Assembly: GCF_024518675.1 (NCBI RefSeq)
Contig: NZ_JANIGL010000003.1
Location: 620,001 to 684,000, forward strand
Length of the DNA: 64,000 nucleotides
Direction: 5' to 3'
Source: Pseudoalteromonas shioyasakiensis
GTDB taxonomy: Bacteria > Pseudomonadota > Gammaproteobacteria > Enterobacterales > Alteromonadaceae
Made by a program: the position numbers and the translations under genes. Of this stretch, positions 18,298 through 28,339 are shown in pieces. Under the pieces are notes generated by a model. It saw only the letters and a program-made list of their open reading frames with translations, was not told the DNA's origin and did not search any database. The stretch's first letter is position 1; each line of letters starts with the position of its first letter.

Positions 18298-19035
18298 TTA
18301 TTCACTTTTATAGCCAAACTGGTTAAACCGTTGCTGAACTGACTCAGAAAGTAAGTGATCCATAACACGCTCAGCAGCGCGCTTGTGCTCAGTTGATTTT
18401 AAAATGACACCCTTTTGCACAATTTTCGGGTATTTATCAGAGGGTAACTCAGTAAATTGTAAATATTTAACCTGACTGTCTTTACTATAAGCCCATTTTA
18501 GAGTGGATAAAGCCACCAAGCCAAGAGCAGCATTACCACTGTCAATATACTGGAAAGCTTGCGTTATATTGTTAGCTAGAATACGCTTGTAACCGCCGTC
18601 AAAATGCTTATTTAAGTAATACTGCGATGCCACTCCATAAGGAGAAAAACGCGGATTCGCTATTGCGATAAAATGGTTAGGTAAGTTGGCACTCGGTTGC
18701 CACAGCGCTAAAACCCCTTGCGCGTATGTTGCTAAGCTATGTGGATAAGCTAACCCTTCTGCAACTAATTGAGTAGGCCTGTGTTGATCAGCAGATAGAA
18801 AAATATCAAACGGTGCGCCATGCTTAATTTGCGTATAAAGAATGCCACTCGACGCTGCAGAGAGCTTAACATCATAATCATCAATAAATGGGGCATCAGC
18901 CAACACGGTTTGTAGAGGGGCTTTAAAATTACTCGCCACTGCAATATTAATCACTTCCTTTGCATAAACACCCTGAGCAAAACAAGCTAAATAAATGCAA
19001 AAGGTGCAGACTACGCTATTGTAAATATTTGACAT
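18298..19035 (-). CDS. modA: Molybdate-binding periplasmic protein ModA
   Basis: Periplasmic binding protein of the molybdate importer. After a signal peptide the mature part opens with INIAVASNFKAPL, and contains SAASSGILYTQIKHGAPFDIFLSAD, the ligand-binding segment of ModA. I choose the ATG at 19,035; the longer open frame to 19,104 would run into the divergent moeA coding start at 19,083. Promoters for both genes must lie in the 47-bp gap. Confidence 0.9.
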   Translation of the reverse strand: MSNIYNSVVCTFCIYLACFAQGVYAKEVINIAVASNFKAPLQTVLADAPFIDDYDVKLSAASSGILYTQIKHGAPFDIFLSADQHRPTQLVAEGLAYPHSLATYAQGVLALWQPSANLPNHFIAIANPRFSPYGVASQYYLNKHFDGGYKRILANNITQAFQYIDSGNAALGLVALSTLKWAYSKDSQVKYLQFTELPSDKYPKIVQKGVILKSTEHKRAAERVMDHLLSESVQQRFNQFGYKSE

Positions 19036-19082
19036 TATGATTATTGTTAAAAACAAATTAACTACTTTTAAAATGAATATAT

Positions 19083-20315
19083 ATGAATGACGCCTGTAAT
19101 GCACCCGGTTTATTAGCTGTCGATCAAGCCCTTTCCAATATACTTTCTAATATTCATGCCATTACGGACTATGAAAATAAACCCATTGTCGATGCCGTAA
19201 ACTATGTCTTAGCGGATGATGTTAATGCAACTATGAACGTCCCCATTTGCAATAACTCAGCAATGGATGGTTATGCACTGTGCATAAATGAAGAACAAAA
19301 CCAATATCAAGTTATTGGCAGCGTTTTTGCTGGGGAGATTTTCACGACCCCTTTGCAGGCCGGTGAATGCGTTCGAATTATGACAGGTGCCGCAATTCCT
19401 GAAAATGCCAATGCTGTAGTGATGCAAGAAAAGGTAACCAGAGAAGCTAACTTTATAACTTTAGATGAAACAGTCAGGTTAGGCGATAATATTCGTCTAG
19501 CGGGTGAAGACATCAGGAAAAACACTCCCATACTACACCAAGGAAAAAAGCTAAAGCCCGCAGATATTGGACTGCTTGCTTCAATCGGTATTTCACATGT
19601 AAACGTAGTAAGACAAGTAACTGTTGTGATTTTTTCTACAGGTAATGAATTAGTTGCCCCAGGTGAGCCTCTGCCCAAAGGGGCAATTTATGAAAGTAAC
19701 CGGGCTGTACTTATTCCTTACTTACACAGTCATAATTATCACGTTATTGATCTAGGTATTATACCCGATGATCAACAAGCAATTGAAGATGCCTTTCTCC
19801 AAGCCGATAAACTTGGCGATGTAGTGATTAGCTCAGGGGGAGTGTCTGTTGGTGAAGCCGACTTTACCAAAGAAGTACTTGATAAAATTGGCAACATTGA
19901 ATTTTGGAAAATAGCCATGAAACCAGGCAAACCATTTGCATTTGGCAAACTAACTAACAGCCACTTCTTTGGTTTACCTGGAAATCCGGTTTCATCCATG
20001 GTTACTTTTATGCAGTTAGTTCTTCCTGCACTAGCAAAATTAAGTGGCCAGCAGCAAGTAAACAATCATAAGTTAACTGCCACAACCACTAAACCAATAA
20101 AGAAACGCCCAGGCAGGACAGACTTTCAACGTGCAATAGCGACAATTAATTCAAGCGGCCATTACATAGTTGAACCACTACCTTTTCAAGGCTCAGGGGT
20201 GCTGACATCAATGAGTAAAGCAAACTGTTTTATTGTTCTTAATGCGGACTCAGGCTCTTTACCTACAAATTGCAGCGTACAAATTGAACTGTTCGAACAA
20301 CTCTCAAACAGTTAA
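19083..20315 (+). CDS. moeA: Molybdopterin molybdenumtransferase MoeA
   Basis: MoeA inserts molybdenum into adenylylated molybdopterin. Family motifs in order: NNSAMDGYAL near residue 58, RIMTGAAIPENANAVVMQE, VVIFSTGNELVAPG, SSGGVSVGEADF and FFGLPGNPVSSMVTF. At 410 residues it is full length. It is divergent from modA, closing the Moco set except moeB/mogA, which are not seen here. Confidence 0.95.
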   Translation: MNDACNAPGLLAVDQALSNILSNIHAITDYENKPIVDAVNYVLADDVNATMNVPICNNSAMDGYALCINEEQNQYQVIGSVFAGEIFTTPLQAGECVRIMTGAAIPENANAVVMQEKVTREANFITLDETVRLGDNIRLAGEDIRKNTPILHQGKKLKPADIGLLASIGISHVNVVRQVTVVIFSTGNELVAPGEPLPKGAIYESNRAVLIPYLHSHNYHVIDLGIIPDDQQAIEDAFLQADKLGDVVISSGGVSVGEADFTKEVLDKIGNIEFWKIAMKPGKPFAFGKLTNSHFFGLPGNPVSSMVTFMQLVLPALAKLSGQQQVNNHKLTATTTKPIKKRPGRTDFQRAIATINSSGHYIVEPLPFQGSGVLTSMSKANCFIVLNADSGSLPTNCSVQIELFEQLSNS

Positions 20316-20323
20316 CAAGACTT

Positions 20324-20357
20324 GCCCTATCATAAACTAATGCTAGGGCATTCTTTT
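20324..20357 (+). terminator. Terminator after moeA
   Basis: GCCCTA and TAGGGC form a short stem with a 14-base loop, followed by ATTCTTTTCG. It lies between moeA and the convergent thioredoxin-like gene. Confidence 0.55.
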
Positions 20358-20359
20358 CG

Positions 20360-20812
20360 TTAAAACTGGCTCAAATCAACAGCAAGGGATTGCTTAGGCC
20401 TTTCAATCATACGGCTCAGCTCTTGACCATTTTCGAATACAATAATCGTAGGGGTGTAACGTAGGTTATGCTCGCTGGCGATTCCATCAGGGTCGCGTTT
20501 ATCGTAACCCACAGCGATTAGGCTTAGCTTAGCTAATTCAACATTTGCTTTATCAAGTAACTTTAAAAACCTAGGAACTTCACGTTGACTATCGTGACAC
20601 CAAGTTCCAAACAAGACCAACACCTCTTTACCTGCAAGCTTTTGGATTAATTTGAGTTCATTTTCTGACGGCGCGTAACTTAGGTATTCATCATTAAATT
20701 TCGGATATTCTTTAATCAATGCGGTTACAGTGAGTTCACCGCTATAAGGAGCTTGGCTTGCAAAAACAGTACTGCTAAGCAAAAGGGTAATCGTTAATAA
20801 AATATATTTCAG
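20360..20812 (-). CDS. Exported thioredoxin-like protein
   Basis: About 150 residues with a signal peptide (MLKYILLTITLLLSSTVFA) and a thioredoxin-fold core. The active-site region reads LFGTWCHDSQREVPRF: one Cys followed by HDS, so the usual CXXC is reduced to CXXS. Such proteins may act in glutathionylation, isomerisation or as redox-inactive binders. Start placed at the ATG at 20,812, which begins the signal peptide. The partner is unknown. Confidence 0.75.
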   Translation of the reverse strand: MKYILLTITLLLSSTVFASQAPYSGELTVTALIKEYPKFNDEYLSYAPSENELKLIQKLAGKEVLVLFGTWCHDSQREVPRFLKLLDKANVELAKLSLIAVGYDKRDPDGIASEHNLRYTPTIIVFENGQELSRMIERPKQSLAVDLSQF

Positions 20813-20924
20813 CATTATGGCTCTCATTTTTATATCGCTAAACGTTTAGGTTTATTAGATTCTTTAAATATATACATTATTACCCCGCTCTCGATAGGAA
20901 GACAGCATAAATAAAATCAAAAAA

Positions 20925-21676
20925 AAATAAAATGACACCCACTCTAATTTAGATGAGTAATTGTTATTTCTTTTGAGATTTTCCAATATATAGCAAGTTA
21001 TACTTGAAATTCTATCCTCTGATTACATTTAAATATAATTTTATTGAAGAACGTCAGTATGTAGGCTACGAACCGCAAATTTTTAGCATGTTAATGCCCA
21101 TTACGTTCGTATAAAAATTAAAGTAAGCTGTTTTACTTGTTGAAATACTAAGCTAGCAGTTTTTCACAATTACTCATATTCGTTCGCCGCTTTCTCTGTA
21201 GGTGCTCACAATAGCTTCCATGTGATGCTGGACGCCCTAAAGCAAAAAAAAATAAAATGACACCCACTCTAATTTAGATGAGTAATTGTTATTTCTTTTG
21301 AGATTTTCCAATATATAGCAAGTTATACTCGAAATTCTATCCTCTGATTACATTTAAGAAATAAAATGACACCCACTCTAATTTAGGTGAGTAATTGTTA
21401 TTTCTTTTTAGGCTTTCCAATATATAGCAAGTTATACTCGAAATTCTATCCTCTGGTTACATTTAAATATAATTTAATTGAAGAACGTCAGTATGTAGGC
21501 TACGAACCGCAAATTTTTAGCATGTTAATGCCCATTAAGTTCGTATTAAAATTAAAGTAAGATGTTTTACTTGTTGAAATTCTAAGCTAGCAGTTTTTCA
21601 CAATTACTCATATTCGTTCGTCGCTTTCTCTGTAGGTGCTCACAATAGCTTCCATGTGATGCTGGGCGCCCTACAG
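20925..21676 (-). repeat. Tandem partial copies of the RAYT transposase 3' end
   Basis: Three head-to-tail units each begin AAATAAAATGACACCCACTC (octamer GACACCCA at 20,934, 21,259 and 21,368). Unit 1 (20,925-21,243) includes a copy of the last ~95 bases of the transposase gene; unit 2 (21,244-21,357) is cut short; unit 3 runs into the intact gene. Units 1 and 3 differ at scattered bases only. The whole 750-bp gap before the transposase is made of this material. Confidence 0.92.
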
Positions 21677-22556
21677 CGCCATGAAATACTCGGGTAAATT
21701 GAGTTGTTAGTTTTAGCCAATTTTCAAAAGAAATATGGACGCGCTCGAGTAATGGTAATTGTGTTTTTTCAATATAACCTGCTTTACCTACTTGTATACA
21801 ACGACCTGTAAATTCAACAAGCTCTAGGTAAGATTTGAGTTCGAACGGCAACCCCTTTGTCATATATTGTCTCTTTGAACCTGAAAATCGCATTAATTTA
21901 TTTGGCTGCTTGCCACTTTTAGCAGTTTCTAAACGCTGTTTTACACTGGTATGTTTTGAGTTCTCTGGTGTTGTCGCTACTTGAGCTCGAATTGGATTTA
22001 AATCAACGTACGCCATACATGCCAGCAACGCGGCTTCATCTAATAAGGCTTGAGACTTAAAACGTCCTTCCCAAAAACGGCCCGTGCACTTATCTTCTTT
22101 ATTCGCTCTACGAGCGATATCTTCATTTAGCATTCGCATAAACCAACTAATACTTGAAAGACGCCCACGATATTCTTTCACCGTTTCTCTTAGAAACACA
22201 CACTCACTTTCGCTTAACTTTTCACCTAGAAGATATTTATGTGTCAAAACAGTGCCTTTACATAGCTTATGCCAGCGAAGGATGATTGCTTTATCATTAA
22301 GTCTATTGGCTTTTTTATCATCTACATACAGCACTATGTGCGTGTGATTGCTCATAACAGCGTAAGCACATACATCAATGCAAAATAGTTTAGCTAAAGC
22401 GAGTAATTTATCCTCAACCCAACCCCGGCGATGCTCATACGACCGCCCAGTAAAAAGGTCTTCACCACATAAAAAAGCACGACGTACGCACCTTGAAATA
22501 CAATGATAATATTTGGTATCAGCTAAACTAATTTGCCGCTTTCTTGCTATAGCCAT
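21582..22556 (-). mobile_element. Y1/HUH transposase, RAYT/IS200-like
   Basis: A ~325-residue single-tyrosine HUH transposase. MSNHTHIVLYVD holds the HUH metal-binding histidines and ACMAYVDLNPIRA holds the catalytic tyrosine, the layout of REP-associated tyrosine transposases (TnpA-REP). RFWEGRFKSQAL is another family phrase. The C-terminal third is basic. It has no accessory TnpB. Flanking copies of GACACCCA (left, direct) and TGGGTGTC (right, at 22,644) are likely its recognition ends. The ATG at 22,556 (MAIARKRQ) is preferred over 22,571. Confidence 0.88.
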
Positions 22557-22633
22557 GTGATAACCCACCATTTAATAGACTATCGATAAATTTAGTACCT
22601 AATTTATATCAGTGCAAGTTATAGATCTCTCTT

Positions 22634-22700
22634 CAGTTATCTATGGGTGTCATCTTAGTAAAGCTCCTCAGTTATCTATGGATGTCATCATAGTAAAGCT
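22634..22700 (+). repeat. Two 32-bp direct repeats at the right end of the RAYT element
   Basis: CAGTTATCTATGGGTGTCAT and its continuation recur with a 35-bp period (22,634-22,665 and 22,669-22,700; two base differences, one turning GGGTGTC into GGATGTC). They carry the octamer TGGGTGTC, the inverse of the left-end GACACCCA. Confidence 0.9.
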
Positions 22701-22710
22701 TGTCATAGAA

Positions 22711-22815
22711 ACCGCCTAGGTAGCCCTTGCAATATATAACTCTACTCCAGCCTATAAGAAACAAATTCAATTTTGGAATAGAAATTACAAATGTTCTTTC
22801 TGTTCCAAAGTTGGA
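22711..22815 (+). repeat. Copy A of a sequence bracketing the island
   Basis: About 85 bases starting ACCGCCTAGGTAGCCC align, roughly three quarters identical by eye with one 3-base gap, to 39,334-39,420. Both copies end in an imperfect inverted repeat built on AATTTTGGAA / TTCCAAAGTT. Confidence 0.7.
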
Positions 22816-23023
22816 ATTTAGATCTATTAACGACGGGGAAATTTTATATCAGTTTCTGATAGGGGATCTTCCAAATTTCTTATTAAACGCTGGAATTTGT
22901 CATTTTTACGAAAAGTCTTTGGAATTTAGCGAGCCACAATTTCAATACTTGGTAAATATCAAAAATCAGGCAAAAGAAAAACCAAAACCTTTCGACCTTG
23001 GAGTTAACTTAAGTTCATCTTAG
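22727..23023 (+). CDS. Small ORF or gene remnant, unknown
   Basis: A 98-codon open frame with a TTG start. Its first part overlaps the island-bracketing repeat, and only the second part (SINDGEILYQFLIGDLPNFL onwards, ending in KEKPKPFDLGVNLSSS) looks protein-like. It could be the 3' remnant of a gene broken when the island was inserted. I do not recognise it. Confidence 0.3.
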   Translation: MQYITLLQPIRNKFNFGIEITNVLSVPKLEFRSINDGEILYQFLIGDLPNFLLNAGICHFYEKSLEFSEPQFQYLVNIKNQAKEKPKPFDLGVNLSSS

Positions 23024-23093
23024 CTGAGTTTTTAGGCTTGGTACAATTATTATTTTTAAACGTTGAAGGTAAGGTTACTTTGCGACTTTACAT

Positions 23094-24731
23094 TCACTTT
23101 GTTTGAAAAGTGATAACGTCTTTTGAAAGGTCGACTTTCTGTTGATTAAAATGCGTAAATCGTGACTGCAATTGCTGCATACAACAATCATTTAAATCGG
23201 CTTTATTATACAAAACAAAGTCGGTCGTTTTCGGGCTCATGTAAATCTGATGAATGGGCTCTACTTTACAGCAACCCGTCACACGTTTTTCACAACTACG
23301 TGCCTTTTCAAAGTTTGCTTTTCGATTCAGTATTAAGTAATTACTGACAAAATCGCGTATCGAATCGGCATCAATACGTGACTTATCATTTGTAAGTACT
23401 AAGTATCCTTCCGTTATGAGTTTATTTAGCACGTTTGAATTTATTTTTAACATTTTAATCGCATCGCACGCTTTGACATCCCCCATGGACTGCCACTTAT
23501 TTTTCAGTACTTCCTTAACCCCAGCTTCAGATATTAAAAGATGATTTACATAGCTAACTGTCGTATTAACTTTAAATTGCGAGTCAACCTGCCCCGATAC
23601 CGCAGCGTCAATTAGCTCTTCAATTGTTAAGTCGAATAAGTCATAAATACCTTTTGGTATATCGCTAATATTAATAAATGACTCTGTTTGTTGAATGTTT
23701 AAGCTCGGTACAAACGCTTTCGACAATAGACTTTCAACAACCTGTATATCAAAAAATGACTTGTCCGGTTGTTTACATAAGTACACAGCTGTAAATGTAT
23801 TTTGCATAGCCATATATATGATAGATTTCATGTGAATGCCTAAGAATTTAGACAACATCACACCGTCTACTTGAAAACTGACGTTATTCACATCAACACC
23901 ATTATCAAAACGATGTGTTGAAACGTATATAGCAGTATCAAAATCCGCATCGTGATATTTCAGTAAAATCCGTTTCGCCTCACAGACTAAAGTCGTTCCC
24001 GAAATAACATTAAATGAATGAATTTGCGCTTTTAGTTCATTAATACCGTAGTGTGTAACAAGTACTCCCATAGTATTAAGGTTTTCTCGATGTGTCAGAA
24101 TCAACTCTTCCCAGACGTATATAAGCTCTTTGCAACATAAAAGCTTATATACGTCTTCAAACAATGAACGCAGAAACGCAACACTGACCTCTCGGAGTTT
24201 GAGCTTTGCAGTGATAAAGTCAAATGGTCTAAAGACATACTCAGCAAACGTCATTAGCTTATTCGCAAATAATTCTCTTTCGCTACAGCTCAAGCTTAGG
24301 AGATGCACTTCAAATGACAATAGTGTTTCCTGTTGCTCCTCTTCACATGAGTCCAAAGCAAGCAAGTTAGCAGTGTTAACTAACGAAGTACGATGTACCT
24401 CACACACTGTTGTTGACGTATACTGCCACACTGATTTGTGCAACCCATCTTCTTTGACGCATGACGGACACACTTTCAATTCTTTCGAATAGAAATCTGC
24501 AAAGCTCGATTTCAAAACTTCAACACTATCTAGTAAGCTATATTGTGCTATATCGCGTTTGACTAGCTCAATGTCGTATAACTTATCCAGATGCTCGCTT
24601 GTATACAAATGCCAATAGTACGGCGCACTTAGCTAATTTGATTTAAATAATTTTTGTACACTCGTAAAGCCATAAAAATTTGCAATGACTGAGCAAGCGC
24701 CGAATGCCGTTATTGTTGTATTAGATTTCAT
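23094..24731 (-). CDS. tniQ: TniQ/TnsD-family target selector, with an in-frame TAG
   Basis: TniQ/TnsD proteins choose the insertion site of Tn7-like transposons. A zinc-finger pair (VCPSCVKEDG and VCEVHRTSL) with the WQYTSTTVC spacing is typical. The longest uninterrupted frame starts at a TTG at 24,608, but coding continues upstream in the same frame to an ATG at 24,731 that has a GGAG site and overlaps the tnsC stop by 11 bases. The added segment (FGACSVIANFYGFTSVQKLF) looks like a TniQ N-terminus. A TAG at 24,633-24,635 (codon 33) interrupts it. The gene is therefore damaged, read through, or restarted downstream. Length with the extension is ~545 codons, in the longer TnsD-like range. 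Confidence 0.8.
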
Positions 24732-25644
24732 AATTCACTCCAAGCTCTTTTTTTAGAATCATAAATTTTTTTGAAAACGGGTTTGATTTTCTTTGCTGGT
24801 TTACACGTACAGCAGAAGACACATCAACAAAATCTTTTTTTAATACTTCACCTCTATTTTCGCTTTCAGCGTTGTAAATCGCTTTGCGTATCAAGATACT
24901 TAACTGTCGTAAGTCGCCATTCGTTACAGCAAAAATAGGTAAATTTATTTCAGGTTTTGTGAAATCGACTTGTGTAAATTGCAGCACCTTATTCAGTGTT
25001 AGAAGATAATTCACGAATAACGTGTGATTACTTTTCGTTGATACAGACAGTAACTTTTTCCTGATGATAAGTGAGCAACGCGACGCAAACTGCTCATTAA
25101 CTTTGAGTAAGTTCATTACTTTAGACGTGCCAGCGAAAATTAAAAATAAGCCAGATTCGTCAACAAGCTCTTTCAAGTAGTCAGCAATTTGTCGCGCAGA
25201 TTTAACACCCACTTTTTCAACGACTTGTTGAAATTCATCAAAAACAAGTACACGATAATGTTTATTTTTTAATTGCTGGACAATTCGACGACGCAGCTCG
25301 ACTTCAGAGCCTAGAATAACGCCGGGCTCGCCCATACCTGACAAAATTGAGCGAAAAAGGTCGAGTGGGTTCATGTTTGAGGGTGAACGTATGTAACATG
25401 CTTTAGCTAGTAGAGAGTCATTAGTGTCATCAACTGGTTTTGCATTAAAGCGCTTAATAAACGCGTTAACTAACGTTGTTTTACCACTCCCAGAATCGCC
25501 AACAATAACGCAGCAGCTGCCTACCTCAAGGGTTAATACTTGCTCAGATTCTTGCAGCAAATCGTTGAGCTCTTGCGCATTATCAGCGCATTGAACTGTC
25601 TTTTCAAAAAGCATGGCAGCTTTCGTTTTTAAAGACTCACTCAC
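24721..25644 (-). CDS. tnsC: Tn7-like transposition regulator ATPase TnsC (TniB-like)
   Basis: A 307-residue AAA+ ATPase that links target selector and transposase. Walker A GDSGSGKT at 49-56 and Walker B VLVFDEF near 132-138 are intact, and FAGTSKVMN looks like sensor 1. It is much shorter than TnsC of Tn7 (~555 aa) and similar in size to TnsC of the Tn6022 / I-F3 branch. It overlaps tnsB by four bases. Confidence 0.88.
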   Translation of the reverse strand: MSESLKTKAAMLFEKTVQCADNAQELNDLLQESEQVLTLEVGSCCVIVGDSGSGKTTLVNAFIKRFNAKPVDDTNDSLLAKACYIRSPSNMNPLDLFRSILSGMGEPGVILGSEVELRRRIVQQLKNKHYRVLVFDEFQQVVEKVGVKSARQIADYLKELVDESGLFLIFAGTSKVMNLLKVNEQFASRCSLIIRKKLLSVSTKSNHTLFVNYLLTLNKVLQFTQVDFTKPEINLPIFAVTNGDLRQLSILIRKAIYNAESENRGEVLKKDFVDVSSAVRVNQQRKSNPFSKKFMILKKELGVNYEI

Positions 25645-27656
25645 AGCTCTCCTCCTGCGTGAAACTCATCATCACTCACAGACAAATCATCATATTCGAC
25701 AGACGAATTAAGCGAAGCTAAAATCAATTCTTGCGCGCTAGGTGCATTAACATCAATAACTTTAGTATTATCGACTTTAGAATTAGTTGGCTGCTTTCTG
25801 CCTGTTTCAAGCTCCTTTTTCTCAGCTTCTTTTGCTTTGGCTTTTTTAAAGTTTCCTAGGCCATTATTTTTGCCGCCTTCAGTTTCATAATGCAGACGCT
25901 CACCCTTCGGGTCATCTCCGTATTGAGTTTTACGTGCAGTATCAAGCTCAGCTTGCTGAAAACCAGCTCCCTCATGATGATTCATCTCGCGCAATGGCAC
26001 GATAAATGTGTCATTTTCATGTTTCACAACAACGCTGCGCGTGTCGATTTTACTGTAAAAACATTCGACTGTTTTAACGCCAGACGCGCTGAGCTCTTTC
26101 AGTTCTGAGCTGACATATTGCTCATTGTTCAGCTTTATTGAGCCATTTCCATACAGCGTAAGCGAGTGACGATAGCATCCACGAAATTCAGACAAACCTT
26201 TGTTTTCATGTGGAAAAGTCTGGAGCCAAGGCTGTTTGCTAATCTTGCTTTTCCAAACAGCATTAGGCGTGCGATCGTTTAGTCCGCCATGCGCTGAATC
26301 CATATAGAAATCACATATAAAACGTTCAAACTCATCGATGAACTCCTTACGTGTCATAGATGAATGTAACTCAGCAGTTTCCGTAGGCTCTAAGTGACGA
26401 TTATTTATACGCGTTTTAGAACCAATGTAGCCGGGCAACTTTTTCAAACATTCACGGCGCAACGTATTGAAAAAACTTTCAATAAAGGGTTTGCTTTGCG
26501 GTTCACCAGCACGCACAACGATGGGTTTTATACCCATATTCAATGCAAAACGCTTATACGCATTACCTTTCGTGGCCGTAGTTGCATCAGTGTAAATCGC
26601 CACAGGTATGCCGCTTGCAACCCATTGAGGGTTAGCTTTTGGTGTGATAACACTTTTCAAGCATTCAACTGCTAAATCAGCTGACTCAGATACTTTTTTT
26701 CCAACATCGATTGAATAACCAAGGATATTGCGAGTACATGTATCAATAGCAACCATCATTACAATAGTTCCCAAATAAGTTCCCAATTTTTCACCCGTCT
26801 TTGGACACTTTCCTGACTTGGTACGCACTCCAAGATTTATGTAGATAGCATCCATTTCAACTCTTTCGAGTGGGTTTTCTGCTACATATTGACGACCTAA
26901 TTGATAACGCTGATTTTTTACTTCTGCTTTACTGAGATTCTTTTCATTCACAAACTGCGACTTCATCGCATTAAAACGACGATAAATCGTATCGACAGAA
27001 GGAATAACGGGGTACAACGCAGGCTCTTCTTTGTGCAATTTTGACAACTTAGTTCGTATCAGACTCGCAATTTCATTGACTGATTTTGCAGTCTCATCAC
27101 TGCGCACAAAGTAGTGGTTACAGAAACAGTCGTAAATTTCATCATCCGTTTCCGCTGTCAGTCGCGATGTATTTTTACTCTCGTGATAACCGCGATTAAT
27201 TAAAGAGCGGATATCACCTTGGCTATCTAAATACGCTTTTATCTTCGCTTGACATGTACTACGTGAATAAACTTTTGATTTATACTCCTCCCATTTAAAT
27301 ACTTGCCTCGTTTCATCAACATTGTTATTTGAAGTAAAGTTTTTAGGGTGTATTTCAAGATGCAACACCACAAAGTCACTCCACATATCAAGTGCCACCA
27401 ACTGATTTTCAGTCAATAGTTTGTTAGTCAATATCTCTGAAGTATTCTCATACAATAAAGCTTCACTATTCACTAATTTGTCAACAAGTTCAGACTGCGA
27501 TATTGAGTTAACATCTGCCTTGTCTACTGTCTGGTTTTCATCATCAAACCGTGAGTAAAAAATTGTATTACCGAGTTGCTCCTGTGCTATTGAACGAACA
27601 ACATAAGACGTCTCGGACATTTTAAACTTCGCCCCTTGTGAGATTAAAGCACTCAT
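25641..27656 (-). CDS. tnsB: Tn7-like transposase TnsB (DDE)
   Basis: A 671-residue DDE integrase-fold transposase that binds the transposon ends and joins 3' ends to the target. The catalytic triad is visible: D269 (RVEMDAIYI), D357 (AIYTDATTA) and E393 (KPFIESFFNTLRRE), with the D-35-E spacing of the family. N-terminal helix-turn-helix regions and a C-terminal Mu-type beta-barrel (REMNHHEGAGF region) plus a charged tail follow. It overlaps tnsA and tnsC by four bases each. Confidence 0.93.
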   Translation of the reverse strand: MSALISQGAKFKMSETSYVVRSIAQEQLGNTIFYSRFDDENQTVDKADVNSISQSELVDKLVNSEALLYENTSEILTNKLLTENQLVALDMWSDFVVLHLEIHPKNFTSNNNVDETRQVFKWEEYKSKVYSRSTCQAKIKAYLDSQGDIRSLINRGYHESKNTSRLTAETDDEIYDCFCNHYFVRSDETAKSVNEIASLIRTKLSKLHKEEPALYPVIPSVDTIYRRFNAMKSQFVNEKNLSKAEVKNQRYQLGRQYVAENPLERVEMDAIYINLGVRTKSGKCPKTGEKLGTYLGTIVMMVAIDTCTRNILGYSIDVGKKVSESADLAVECLKSVITPKANPQWVASGIPVAIYTDATTATKGNAYKRFALNMGIKPIVVRAGEPQSKPFIESFFNTLRRECLKKLPGYIGSKTRINNRHLEPTETAELHSSMTRKEFIDEFERFICDFYMDSAHGGLNDRTPNAVWKSKISKQPWLQTFPHENKGLSEFRGCYRHSLTLYGNGSIKLNNEQYVSSELKELSASGVKTVECFYSKIDTRSVVVKHENDTFIVPLREMNHHEGAGFQQAELDTARKTQYGDDPKGERLHYETEGGKNNGLGNFKKAKAKEAEKKELETGRKQPTNSKVDNTKVIDVNAPSAQELILASLNSSVEYDDLSVSDDEFHAGGEL

Positions 27657-28339
27657 CTAGCCTCCTTGTAAATATTACTTGTTATAACCGTTTCATTACA
27701 AATAACAGAAGAAACATCCATTTTTACATATTCTTTAAAAACAAAGTAAAAAATCAAATCTCGATTCAAGTTTAAGCTGTCGCATATCTCAAGTGCAGAT
27801 TGCAGTGAAAGCTCGCGAGGCAACACATCAAGTAAGTAATTTACTACCTCGTCATCGACACAGCCTAACGCATGCGCATTTCGCATTATCATATTTAAAT
27901 TCGACAATTCAGTGCGAGACGGTAAGTGTTTTTCTGTCATCACAACAAACTCAAAACCTAACTTTTTAAACGCTTCCCCAATCAATTTATGTAAACGTTT
28001 CGTCTCATCATTCATTGCGTCCTCAACTTTAACTTCAACAACAAAAACATTACCAAAACAATCGATTGTAGAGAAGTCGGGTGTGTACAGCCTCTTTTTT
28101 TCATCATCCAAGTAGCTGATTGAAAATGGCTGGCTTTTCACAAATTTGATATTCGAGTCAAACTCAAAAAGCAACGCAAAATTTGATTCGTTCCGCGATT
28201 CAAAAAAGTGCGGACTTGTGTCTTTGTTAGTAGGTGAAAGACCACTTATGTTGCATCGACTAAAGCGTTGAAGTTTACGACGCATGTCATTTTTGCGATA
28301 AGCGTCATCTATGTCTGACAAATCAAATTTCATAGTCAT
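27653..28339 (-). CDS. tnsA: Tn7-like transposon endonuclease TnsA
   Basis: A 228-residue restriction-enzyme-like nuclease that cuts the 5' strands so that the element moves by cut-and-paste. The catalytic residues line up as E51 (FESRNESNF), D88 (YTPDFS) and E102-x-K104 (VVEVKV). The C-terminal half is the TnsA helical domain that contacts TnsC. It is the first gene of the tnsA-tnsB-tnsC-tniQ operon. Confidence 0.9.
   Translation of the reverse strand: MTMKFDLSDIDDAYRKNDMRRKLQRFSRCNISGLSPTNKDTSPHFFESRNESNFALLFEFDSNIKFVKSQPFSISYLDDEKKRLYTPDFSTIDCFGNVFVVEVKVEDAMNDETKRLHKLIGEAFKKLGFEFVVMTEKHLPSRTELSNLNMIMRNAHALGCVDDEVVNYLLDVLPRELSLQSALEICDSLNLNRDLIFYFVFKEYVKMDVSSVICNETVITSNIYKEAR

Noticed and set aside
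24633..24635. TAG as pyrrolysine or recoded sense codon
   Set aside because: No sign of a pyl system, and other TAG codons in the window (for example at the moaB and nasA ends) act as normal stops.
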